In this document: positions 1-5,699 of the stretch, piece by piece
How positions within the stretch are numbered: position 1 is the first letter of the stretch
How the letters are laid out: each line of letters begins with the position of its first letter
Source of the DNA: Peptococcaceae bacterium
GTDB taxonomy: Bacteria; Bacillota; DSM-12270; Thermacetogeniales; Thermacetogeniaceae
DNA: 6,868 nt
NCBI GenBank assembly: GCA_003160265.1
Contig: PLQY01000109.1
Location: 5,764 to 12,631 of the forward strand
Direction: 5' to 3'
Position numbers and translations under genes: made by a program
Notes under the pieces: model-generated
Seen by the model: the letters and a program-made list of their open reading frames with translations, nothing else
Told to the model about the DNA's origin: nothing
Database searches by the model: none

Positions 1-10
1 TTTCAGAAAA

Positions 11-15
11 GGGGG
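11..15 (+). promoter_or_regulatory. Ribosome binding site deciding the start of the HTH gene
   Basis: A GGGGG run is placed 8 nt before ATG 24 and only 2 nt before the in-frame TTG 18, so ATG 24 is preferred. No promoter can be judged because the window begins here. Confidence 0.5.
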
Positions 16-23
16 CTTTGGCA

Positions 24-863
24 ATGCCAGATACGACCCACGACTTGCTGACAACTGCCGAGGTCTGCCGGGAGTTGGGGATCACACCGCATGACGTCCA
101 CCGCCTGGAGGCCGAGGGTTACCTGGAAACCAAGCTGGTGGACCGCAACAAGCACGGCGAGGCATCGCTCTTCAGCAGCCAGGATGTGGCATCGGTACGT
201 CTGAAGCTGCCTCGCATTTTAAGGAACTGGGATGATTCGGCCGGGGCGGTCGGTGGCGCCGCCGCCGCTCGGAAGCGGCAGCATGACTGGGTCACGGCCC
301 GGGAAACCATCGCCCGCAAGGAGCGGTTTATGGAGGGGATTGCGGATCTCCCCGGAGGCAGCGCCATGCTGCTCCGCACCGCCTACTACCTGTTCCATTT
401 GAACCATTATGCCAAGTCCGGCGAGACCTACCTGTACGAACTCAAGGAGCGGGTCCTGGCGGCTATGGCCGCCAATTTCACAACTTTTGACTGCCTGCAG
501 ATCTACTTCATCCCCGGCCCCGCCCGGGTGCGGCTCTGCCCGGACTGCCGCAGCCGGGCCCAGGAGCAGCGCAAGAGTTACTTGGAGTATGCCCGCCTGA
601 CCGGGGGTTGCTCAAACTGCCAGCGGGACGAGGACTACTTCAGCCTGTACGAGTTCCTGGTGGCCTGGGATCAGCACCGGTTTTGCTTTCATTCTCCCTT
701 CCAGATCGGGCGTAAATGGTTTAAAGGCCGGGATATCCCAGCCAAGGAGGGGTCGGAGCGGGAGGGCGCCTACCCCTTTGGCAGGCCGATCTCTTCGGGA
801 GAGGCGGCGGCGGTAAACCTGTCCGAGGTGGTGGATGAATTGGAGCACTTCCTTATTTCTTAG
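24..863 (+). CDS. MerR-like HTH protein with two CxxC pairs
   Basis: Protein of 279 residues, probably a cytoplasmic DNA-binding regulator; the specific role is not recognised. Residues about 10-60 look like a MerR-type winged HTH: an alpha-helical stretch 'TTAEVCRELGITPHDVHRLE', then a wing-like part ending in 'SLFSSQDVASVR'. The middle (about 85-165) is helical and charged. Residues 172-175 (CPDC) and 196-199 (CSNC) form a pair of CxxC knuckles about 20 residues apart, which could bind one zinc ion. The C-terminal end is acidic. I chose ATG 24 because a GGGGG tract at 11-15 lies 8 nt upstream; the in-frame TTG at 18 would leave only 2 nt. It lacks the long dimerisation helix and C-terminal sensor layout of classic metal-sensing MerR proteins, so the HTH could serve another purpose. 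The gene stands alone, 91 bp before the two-component operon on the same strand; a functional link is possible but not shown. Confidence 0.85.
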   Translation: MPDTTHDLLTTAEVCRELGITPHDVHRLEAEGYLETKLVDRNKHGEASLFSSQDVASVRLKLPRILRNWDDSAGAVGGAAAARKRQHDWVTARETIARKERFMEGIADLPGGSAMLLRTAYYLFHLNHYAKSGETYLYELKERVLAAMAANFTTFDCLQIYFIPGPARVRLCPDCRSRAQEQRKSYLEYARLTGGCSNCQRDEDYFSLYEFLVAWDQHRFCFHSPFQIGRKWFKGRDIPAKEGSEREGAYPFGRPISSGEAAAVNLSEVVDELEHFLIS

Positions 864-883
864 AAAAATCTTATTAAATAAGG
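851..883 (+). repeat. 8-bp inverted repeat over the stop codon of the HTH gene
   Basis: CCTTATTT (851-858) and AAATAAGG (876-883) are exact reverse complements around a 17-nt A/T-rich spacer that contains the TAG stop. As RNA it would form a weak A/U-rich hairpin. No T-tract follows, so it is at best a poor terminator. It may equally be a protein-binding dyad upstream of the response-regulator gene, or chance in an AT-rich stretch. Confidence 0.35.
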
Positions 884-941
884 GACTATATTAATCTACA
901 CTATTGATAGCGGCTGTCAACAACTTTATGGCGATAATTAT

Positions 942-946
942 GGAGG
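942..946 (+). promoter_or_regulatory. Ribosome binding site that fixes the TTG start of the response regulator
   Basis: GGAGG at 942-946 lies 8 nt before TTG 955. The codon directly before TTG 955 is an in-frame TGA (952-954), so no upstream start exists. The nearby ATG 948 is out of frame and stops after ten codons. Confidence 0.8.
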
Positions 947-954
947 GATGCTGA

Positions 955-1626
955 TTGAAACCCCTGATCCTGGTTGTTGATGACGATGTCAAGATCACGA
1001 CCATGCTGCGGCGCAGCCTGGATTACGCAGGCTACCGGGTGCGGGAAGCCAACAATGGGTTGGAGGCCCTGGAGGTCGCTGAGGCGATCAAACCAGAGCT
1101 GGTGATCCTGGATATTATGATGCCGGAACTCGACGGGCTGGAGGTCTGCCGCCGCCTGCGGAGCGGCGGAGAGACCCTGATCATGCTGCTGACTGCCCGC
1201 GATGAGGTCTCCGATAAGATCCGCGGGCTGGATAGCGGCGCCGACGACTATCTGGTGAAGCCCTTCGCCCTGGAGGAACTGCTGGCCCGGGTGCGAGCCC
1301 TGCTGCGGCGTAATGCGACCGAGACGGACAAGACCCTGGCTTTCGAAAATCTCAGCCTTGACCCGGTGCGCCGGGAGGTGCGGCGTGGTGACCGGCTGCT
1401 GGACATTACCAACAAGGAATACGAACTGTTGCACCTGTTTCTGTCCAACGCCTGCCGGGTATTGACCCGCGAGGAGATCATGGAGCGGATCTGGGGCTAC
1501 GATTACAGCGGGGAATCCAACGTGCTTGAGGTGTACATCGGCTACCTGCGCGGCAAGATGGAGAGTGGCGGTGAGAAGCGCTTGCTGCACACGGTGCGTG
1601 GGGTCGGCTATGTGCTTAAGGATTAG
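955..1626 (+). CDS. OmpR/PhoB-family response regulator
   Basis: Cytoplasmic transcription factor of a two-component system, 223 residues, the usual length for the family. The receiver domain (about 3-117) shows all key residues: acid pair D9/D10, phospho-acceptor D53 in 'VILDIMMPELDG', T80 in 'MLLTARDE', Y99 and K102 in 'DDYLVKPF'. The C-terminal winged-helix domain (about 127-221) carries the family signatures 'LTNKEYELL'-like (here 'ITNKEYELLHLF'), 'LTREEIMERIWGYDY' and 'LHTVRGVGYVL'. The start is TTG, forced by a stop codon immediately before it and a GGAGG site. The kinase gene follows after 12 nt, so the two are co-transcribed and almost certainly partners. Family and phosphorelay role are secure; the genes it controls are unknown, although the secreted-protein gene at 3203 is a natural candidate. 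I give no symbol because many paralogues share this layout. Confidence 0.96.
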   Translation: MKPLILVVDDDVKITTMLRRSLDYAGYRVREANNGLEALEVAEAIKPELVILDIMMPELDGLEVCRRLRSGGETLIMLLTARDEVSDKIRGLDSGADDYLVKPFALEELLARVRALLRRNATETDKTLAFENLSLDPVRREVRRGDRLLDITNKEYELLHLFLSNACRVLTREEIMERIWGYDYSGESNVLEVYIGYLRGKMESGGEKRLLHTVRGVGYVLKD

Positions 1627-1638
1627 AGGTGGCCGGAC

Positions 1639-3042
1639 ATGTCGCTGAGAGTGCGCCTGACCCTTTATTATACCGGCGTCCTGGCCCTATGCCTGTTCCT
1701 GTTTGTCTTTGGCCTGTACAACCTGGCCAACCTCTACCTGGAGCAGCAGACCGACCGCATGCTGGTCAGTACTAGCCTGCAGGTGATCAGCGGTTTTCAG
1801 GTCATTGATGATCCGGTTCACCTGAATGGTGAAATCGTTCTGCCGAACGTCAACGTCTTTTCCAGCCCCTGGGTCTATCTTCAGGTGATCGATGTCAAGG
1901 GGAATGTGGTGACCAAGTCCCTGAACCTCGGAGAGCAGACCCTGCCTCACGATAGCCGGACTATCGATGCTGTCAAGGCAGGCAGGCCAGTCTTCACCAA
2001 TTCGGAGGCGGACGGGGAGACCCTCAGGATCTATAACTCCCCGATCATCATTCAGGGGCAGTTGGCAGCCGTGCTCCAGGTGGGACGCTCCCAGCAGATG
2101 CAGCGCATCCTCGTTGCCAGTATCGCGAAGTTCCTTGGCCTATTCAGCCTGCTTATCCTGGCGCTGTCCGCCGGCCTGGGATTCATTCTGGCGAGGGTCG
2201 CCCTGGCGCCGGTGGAGCGTGTGACCAACGTGGCCGCCCACATCAGCGAGACCCAGGACCTGGGCAAGCGGGTGGAGCACCAGGGGCCGGCTGACGAGAT
2301 CGGCCGGCTGGCCTCTACCTTTAACAAGATGCTGGAGCGTCTGGCCTCAGCCCGGCGCTCCCTGGAGGAGGCCTACGCCACCCAGTTGCGCTTCGTGGCC
2401 GATGTCAGCCACGAGTTGCGGACGCCCCTGACCACCATTCGGGGCAACCTGGAACTGTTGCAGCGCCTGGATACCGGCGGCGACCAGGAGCAGAAGGAGA
2501 TCCTGGCGGACGCGGTCTCCGAGTCCGGGCGCATGATGCGGCTGGTGCACAATCTGCTCGTTATCGCCAGGGCCGAGGCCGGGCGCCACATAGACAAGTG
2601 CCCGGTGCAACTGGGCCAGGTGGTCCAGGCGCAGGCCCGTCTGGCGCCGTTGTTGGGGGAGACCAGGTTTGAGACTGAATACCTGGAACTGCTGGAGCAG
2701 GCAGTGGTCGCCGGCAGTGAGGACTACCTGAAGCAAATGCTGATGATCCTGATGGACAATGCTTTCAAGTTCACGCCACCCGACGGCCTGATCACCCTGG
2801 CCGGGCTACACCAGGATGGCTGGTGGGGGATCGAGGTCGCCGACACGGGTCCCGGGATCGCCTCCAAGGACCTGGAGCGCATCTTCGACCGCTTCTACCA
2901 GGCCGGCAACCGGGCGAGCGGTGGCTCCGGCCTCGGGTTGGCTATTGCCCACTGGATCGCCACCGAGCATGGCGGCCGGATCGAGGTGGCCAGCGAGGTG
3001 GGGAAGGGCAGCCGCTTTACCTGCTGGCTCCCTGCCATTTGA
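1639..3042 (+). CDS. Membrane sensor histidine kinase (HAMP, HisKA, HATPase)
   Basis: Partner kinase of the upstream regulator, 467 residues. Order: short cytoplasmic start; TM1 about 8-30; extracytoplasmic sensor region about 35-152 with PAS/CACHE-like mixed character but no recognised ligand motif; TM2 about 160-186 ('FLGLFSLLILALSAGLGFIL'); HAMP about 187-240; HisKA with phospho-accepting H258 in 'FVADVSHELRTPLTTIRGN'; ATPase domain with N box 'LMDNAFKFTP' (N374), G1 'DTGPGI' (402-407), F box 'FDRFY' (416-420) and G2 'GSGLGLAI' (429-436). All catalytic motifs are intact. ATG 1639 has an AGAGGTGG site about 6 nt upstream that overlaps the end of the regulator gene. The large outside loop suggests it senses an envelope or external signal. 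The operon ends at the terminator at 3077-3135. Confidence 0.96.
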   Translation: MSLRVRLTLYYTGVLALCLFLFVFGLYNLANLYLEQQTDRMLVSTSLQVISGFQVIDDPVHLNGEIVLPNVNVFSSPWVYLQVIDVKGNVVTKSLNLGEQTLPHDSRTIDAVKAGRPVFTNSEADGETLRIYNSPIIIQGQLAAVLQVGRSQQMQRILVASIAKFLGLFSLLILALSAGLGFILARVALAPVERVTNVAAHISETQDLGKRVEHQGPADEIGRLASTFNKMLERLASARRSLEEAYATQLRFVADVSHELRTPLTTIRGNLELLQRLDTGGDQEQKEILADAVSESGRMMRLVHNLLVIARAEAGRHIDKCPVQLGQVVQAQARLAPLLGETRFETEYLELLEQAVVAGSEDYLKQMLMILMDNAFKFTPPDGLITLAGLHQDGWWGIEVADTGPGIASKDLERIFDRFYQAGNRASGGSGLGLAIAHWIATEHGGRIEVASEVGKGSRFTCWLPAI

Positions 3043-3059
3043 CCTGCGCGCCGCATCCA

Positions 3060-3080
3060 GTGAGAAGGAGAAGTGAGAAG
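3060..3080 (+). repeat. Short GTGAGAAG-type direct repeats
   Basis: GTGAGAAG at 3060-3067, GAGAAG at 3068-3073 and GTGAGAAG at 3073-3080 sit between the kinase stop and the terminator, and the last copy feeds into the terminator stem. A degenerate run of the same kind is seen at 3883-3914. This is non-coding and purine-rich; its function is unknown. Confidence 0.5.
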
Positions 3081-3135
3081 CAAGGGGATGATAAAAAGGA
3101 TCATCCCCTTGCTTCCTTCATTTTTTATTTTTTTT
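3077..3135 (+). terminator. Strong intrinsic terminator of the two-component operon
   Basis: A perfect 16-bp stem (3077-3092 with 3100-3115) carries a 7-nt loop (AAAAAGG). After a 3-nt bulge (3074-3076) four more pairs form (3070-3073 with 3116-3119). A T-rich tract, six T then A then eight T, fills 3121-3135. It isolates the kinase operon from the following gene, which therefore needs its own promoter or depends on read-through. Confidence 0.92.
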
Positions 3136-3136
3136 A

Positions 3137-3182
3137 AGATTGTTTTCGGGTAATGGGGACACACTTTTACTGAAAACAATCT
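3137..3182 (+). repeat. 11-bp perfect inverted repeat before the secreted-protein gene
   Basis: AGATTGTTTTC (3137-3147) and GAAAACAATCT (3172-3182) are exact reverse complements with a 24-nt spacer. Inside, GTAA (3150-3153) can pair with TTAC (3167-3170) across a small internal loop. It begins one base after the terminator T-tract and ends about 8 nt before the ribosome binding site at 3191. It could be an operator, a 5'-UTR hairpin, or a small REP/MITE-like remnant; the spacer piece GGGTAATGGGGACACACTT resembles ends of IS200-type/RAYT-linked repeats as I remember them, which is not proof. Confidence 0.6.
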
Positions 3183-3190
3183 ACGTTGAA

Positions 3191-3197
3191 GGGGGTG
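3191..3197 (+). promoter_or_regulatory. Ribosome binding site deciding the start at ATG 3203
   Basis: GGGGGTG, preceded by AA, is one mismatch away from AAGGAGGTG and lies 5 nt before ATG 3203. It rules out the in-frame TTG 3140, which lies in the inverted repeat just after the terminator and has no ribosome binding site. Confidence 0.8.
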
Positions 3198-3202
3198 AAA
3201 AA

Positions 3203-3859
3203 ATGAAACAACGGAAGAAATGGCTGGTGATCGCCCTCGCTGCAGTGATCCTGGGGACCATCGCCGCAGGCGCGGCAATGGCAGCCAGTCCCCAAAGTCC
3301 GGCTGATTCGGGACAGGTTTTCCTGAACAAACTGGCTGGCGCCCTGGGCATTGACAGGGCCAAGCTGGACGCGGCTCTGAAAACGGCTGCCAACCAGACG
3401 GTAGGCCAGGCACTGCAGGAGGGACAGATTACCCAGCAGCAGGCTGACCAGATGCGCTCACGAATCAGCCAGGGTTTCCCGTTCTTCGGGATGAAAATCG
3501 GAGGCGGTAAAAATGGGGCTGGCGGTGGCTTCAAGGTTACTTTAAAGCCTCTTGCCGATGTCCTGGGTATGGCTCCACAGGACGTGATATCCGCCCTGCG
3601 TAGCGGCAAGAAGGTCTCCGACCTGGCCGCATCCAAAGGGATGACGGTGGCCCAGGTCCAGGACAAGATGCTGGCTGCGATCAAGACCCGGCTGGATCAG
3701 GCGGTCAAAAGCGGTAAACTGACCCAGACCCAGGCTAGCCAGGCCTACAGCAAGCTTCAGCAGAACATCACTTCCGGGAGTTGGATCAATCAATTGCAAA
3801 ACTGCTGCCAGGGATTGCAAGACCGGAACCAGAGCCAGCCGCAGCAGCAGGCGTCATGA
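3203..3859 (+). CDS. Secreted helical protein, DUF2680-like
   Basis: Protein of 218 residues, exported. A classic signal peptide is seen: basic start 'MKQRKKW', hydrophobic 8-24, and an A-M-A site with cleavage after about residue 27. The mature part is helical and rich in Q, A and K, and holds two related segments, about 41-90 and 114-188. Each has an 'LGxx...' helix and ends in a 'GxxTQxQA' element: 'GQITQQQADQM' (74-84) and 'GKLTQTQASQAY' (171-182). A Gly-rich joint (100-109) links them. The tail has C201-C202 and a Gln-rich end. The segments resemble DUF2680-type secreted proteins of Firmicutes; this is recognition by pattern only. The gene sits directly downstream of a sensor kinase operon but behind its terminator, so it may be its target or a signal modulator rather than an operon member. 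No enzyme motif is visible. Confidence 0.85.
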   Translation: MKQRKKWLVIALAAVILGTIAAGAAMAASPQSPADSGQVFLNKLAGALGIDRAKLDAALKTAANQTVGQALQEGQITQQQADQMRSRISQGFPFFGMKIGGGKNGAGGGFKVTLKPLADVLGMAPQDVISALRSGKKVSDLAASKGMTVAQVQDKMLAAIKTRLDQAVKSGKLTQTQASQAYSKLQQNITSGSWINQLQNCCQGLQDRNQSQPQQQAS

Positions 3860-3882
3860 ATAACACCAAGCCAGGCGCCACA

Positions 3883-3914
3883 TGAGAATAGTGAGATACG
3901 GGAAGCGAGAAGTG
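3883..3914 (+). repeat. Degenerate GTGAGAAG-like run
   Basis: TGAGAATAGTGAGATACGGG followed by AAGCGAGAAGTG reads as several imperfect copies of the GTGAGAAG unit that also occurs at 3060-3080. It lies in the same place relative to a gene: after a stop codon and shortly before an intrinsic terminator. Confidence 0.35.
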
Positions 3915-3931
3915 TTCGCATCCTAAAAAGG

Positions 3932-3963
3932 CCGGGGCTGCATCCGCAGTAACCCGGTTTTTT
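3932..3963 (+). terminator. Intrinsic terminator of the secreted-protein gene
   Basis: Stem CCGGG (3932-3936) with CCCGG (3953-3957), an internal loop, then CTGC (3938-3941) with GCAG (3946-3949) around an ATCC loop, followed by six T (3958-3963). Five A at 3925-3929 mean the reverse strand also has a T-run after the stem, so it may act in both directions. Confidence 0.8.
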
Positions 3964-4000
3964 GATGTCCAACTTGATGCAATAGACGGGAGATGAGTGC

Positions 4001-4006
4001 AGGAGG
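4001..4006 (+). promoter_or_regulatory. Perfect Shine-Dalgarno core before a short leader ORF
   Basis: AGGAGG lies 11 nt before ATG 4018. The spacing is longer than the usual 5-9 nt, which weakens it, but no other start is nearby to explain so good a match. Confidence 0.45.
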
Positions 4007-4017
4007 CTGAACAAACT

Positions 4018-4104
4018 ATGCCGGAGCACGCGCCAAGATGTGTGACGATTCATATACTATATCGGAATCGCCAGTTATTAAAACATATGAGGTGGTGGCT
4101 TTAA
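4018..4104 (+). CDS. Possible 28-residue leader peptide coupled to the DUF4397 gene
   Basis: ATG 4018 opens a 28-codon frame ending with TAA at 4102-4104, whose last A is the first base of the downstream ATG (TAATG). AGGAGG stands 11 nt upstream. The peptide is basic with several hydrophobic and aromatic residues, starts 'MPEHAPRC' and ends 'HMRWWL'; no family is recognised. The last codons (ATG AGG TGG TGG) also form the ribosome binding site of the next gene, the classic layout for translational coupling. If real, translation of the leader would control access to that site. The alternative is chance: 28 open codons are common, and the long spacing argues for caution. Confidence 0.4.
   Translation: MPEHAPRCVTIHILYRNRQLLKHMRWWL
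4089..4098 (+). promoter_or_regulatory. Ribosome binding site deciding the start at ATG 4104
   Basis: GAGGTGGTGG, with the GAGGTG core ending 9 nt before ATG 4104. The frame is open further up to ATG 4038, but that codon has no Shine-Dalgarno site and the added 22 residues do not look like part of the domain. Confidence 0.75.
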
Positions 4105-4706
4105 TGGCTTACGCTCGATTCATGCACGGTGCTCCGGGTACCTCCAATTTTGATGTCTATGCCGGCGGGAGACGTCTGTACTCAAATCTTAACTACGGAA
4201 TGTACTCCGATTACCTTTATATCCCGGATGGTCTTAATCAACTCGCTTTGTATCCGGCAGGAAGTCTGGTTAATCCGTTGGTCAACAGCAGCATCGCCCT
4301 AACCCCTGGGGGCTACTACACGTTTGCCCTCAGCGGCTTTCCCGGGGGCGTAACCATGCTGCCCCTTCCAGAGCAACTGCCGGCCATAAGCCCCGGGCAG
4401 TCCTATATCAGGGTCGTGCACCTATCGCCCAACGCCCCGAACATGGATATTTCCCTGCCTGACGGTACTGTACTCTTCGGCAATGTCGGGTATAACGCAC
4501 GCACCGGTTACGTTGCCCTGAGCCCGGGCGCCTATTCGCTGCTGGTGTCTCCGACCGGGACGAATCAGGTTATCATGACCATACCCTCTCTTTCTCTGGC
4601 GCCCGGTGCTACCTATACCGTAGCCCTGCTCGGACTGATGGGAAGTAGTTCCAACCCCCTGCGGGCTCTTATTGCCCAGGATGGGACAGGGATCCCTATG
4701 GGGTGA
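4104..4706 (+). CDS. Two-domain DUF4397-like protein
   Basis: Protein of 200 residues made of two tandem beta-rich repeats, about 3-78 and 101-178. Each opens with a matching motif, 'RFMHGAPGTSNFDVY' (5-19) and 'RVVHLSPNAPNMDIS' (103-117), and closes with 'LTPGGYYTFALSG' (66-78) or 'LAPGATYTVALLG' (165-177). This is the pattern of the DUF4397 family, whose biochemical role is unknown and whose members are often extracellular or surface proteins. Here no signal peptide or membrane helix is visible at the chosen start, nor at the alternative ATG 4038, so if it works outside it must leave by another route, for example as a spore-surface component (speculation). Its start overlaps the stop of the possible leader ORF at 4018. 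No clear terminator follows; the next gene converges from the other strand. Confidence 0.85.
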   Translation: MAYARFMHGAPGTSNFDVYAGGRRLYSNLNYGMYSDYLYIPDGLNQLALYPAGSLVNPLVNSSIALTPGGYYTFALSGFPGGVTMLPLPEQLPAISPGQSYIRVVHLSPNAPNMDISLPDGTVLFGNVGYNARTGYVALSPGAYSLLVSPTGTNQVIMTIPSLSLAPGATYTVALLGLMGSSSNPLRALIAQDGTGIPMG

Positions 4707-4797
4707 AGACCTGTGGTTAAGGCGAGCGGGTGTGCCAGGAATTATGGACATATTCGTACAGGTGCCGGTGTGCCAACGTTGCACTGAAGCAGGAGTT

Positions 4798-4831
4798 GGG
4801 GGAAGCAAAGGGCCGCCCTCTTAATTCCCCC
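4798..4831. terminator. GC-rich dyad between convergent genes, weak terminator candidate
   Basis: GGGGGAA (4798-4804) pairs with TTCCCCC (4825-4831), and AGGG (4809-4812) with CCCT (4816-4819) inside. It lies between the converging DUF4397 and methyltransferase genes. Neither strand shows a T-tract after the stem, so it may only slow or stabilise transcripts. Confidence 0.3.
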
Positions 4832-4836
4832 CCTGC

Positions 4837-5643
4837 CTATCTTTTCTGGAAAATCAGAAAGAACTCGTGCACCTTGTTGATCCGGAATACTGATGGATAA
4901 CCAAGGGGGCGCAGGTTGTTGTATTCCTGTCGCCGGTCCCAGATAATGATGTCATCGAGAGTGAAGCCTATCTCCAGCATCTTTCCTGTAACATCCATGT
5001 GTAAGGGGTAAAAATCAGATTTCTTGCGGATATCCATGACGACCACAATACAGTATGCCCTCGCCTGCAACACTAGGTAAACCTTCTGAAAGATCGCCTG
5101 CAACCGGCCTAGAAAGTCATCATATCGCTCTATATTGCCGAGATCGTCTGGATCATTCCCGTAATTACGGATGGTTTTTCCATCTGCTGTGTGCTTCTGG
5201 CTCAAGATGTCCCAGTATGGGGGCGATGTGACACAGAAGCTGACAGATTCTGGCGCCAGGTACTGCAGAATGTTCGAGCTGCTGGCGTTGATCAACTGCG
5301 GGTAGTATACCGGGGCTCCCTGAATCCCTTCGAGCCTTTTTTTGGTTAATTCCAGATACTCTCCTGAAAGCTCAAACCCGACCGAGGGCATATCCTTGCC
5401 GTAGGCGGAGCACATCGTGCTTCCGCTGCCCATGAAGGGGTCAAGCACGATACCCCTTCCCCGGTTGAATATCTCCAACAGCTTGTCTGTCACTGCGCAG
5501 GGAAACATTGCCGGATGGCCGTAGGCGCGCTCTTCACTCGTCTTGACATCGTCCCAGATACTGATGGAGTAGCGCAGCCAGGTCTTGCCATCCAGTTTGG
5601 CAGGGGATTGCTGCTGGCATCGGTTATCAATGATGGCGCCCAT
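4837..5643 (-). CDS. Orphan SAM-dependent DNA methyltransferase (N4-cytosine/N6-adenine type)
   Basis: Protein of 268 residues, likely methylating an exocyclic amino group in DNA. Motif X-like 'HPAMFP' (43-48) leads into motif I 'LDPFMGSGST' (67-76, SAM binding), then 'GFELSGEYLELTKKRL' (89-104, acidic E91 for the SAM ribose). Motif IV 'TSPPYWD' (139-145) follows, then 'DIRKKSDFYPLHMD' and a conserved C-terminal block 'EYNNLRPLGYPSVFR'. The SPPY form favours N4-cytosine over N6-adenine, but this is not decisive. The order X-I-IV is that of the gamma class, while the motif texts resemble the beta-type N6_N4_Mtase family, so it looks circularly permuted. No long target-recognition domain is evident. 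ATG 5643 has an AGGAAG site 7 nt upstream. No restriction enzyme lies beside it, so a solitary methylase is likely. Its base composition looks less GC-rich than the flanking genes, which may point to transfer. Confidence 0.92.
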   Translation of the reverse strand: MGAIIDNRCQQQSPAKLDGKTWLRYSISIWDDVKTSEERAYGHPAMFPCAVTDKLLEIFNRGRGIVLDPFMGSGSTMCSAYGKDMPSVGFELSGEYLELTKKRLEGIQGAPVYYPQLINASSSNILQYLAPESVSFCVTSPPYWDILSQKHTADGKTIRNYGNDPDDLGNIERYDDFLGRLQAIFQKVYLVLQARAYCIVVVMDIRKKSDFYPLHMDVTGKMLEIGFTLDDIIIWDRRQEYNNLRPLGYPSVFRINKVHEFFLIFQKR

Positions 5644-5699
5644 GTGGTCACTTCCTAGACGGATTGGTCAGCAACAAGATTCAACTGGGTCTTGGCTTC

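Noticed and set aside
948..980. ATG 948 as start of the response regulator
   Set aside because: It is in another frame and stops after ten codons; the receiver domain reads from TTG 955.
901..1590. Long minus-strand open frame opposite the response regulator
   Set aside because: It is the mirror of a gene with complete family motifs; its His/Gln-rich content is typical of antisense frames of GC-rich genes.
2347..2736. Minus-strand frame opposite the kinase gene
   Set aside because: Antisense to the conserved HisKA region; no ribosome binding site or recognisable motif.
4038..4103. N-terminal extension of the DUF4397 gene from ATG 4038
   Set aside because: No ribosome binding site before ATG 4038, whereas ATG 4104 has a good one; the extra residues are not part of the repeat domain.
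4729..4775. Direct repeat GGTGTGCCA (4729-4737 and 4767-4775)
   Set aside because: Two 9-nt copies in a GC-rich non-coding stretch with no further structure; likely chance.
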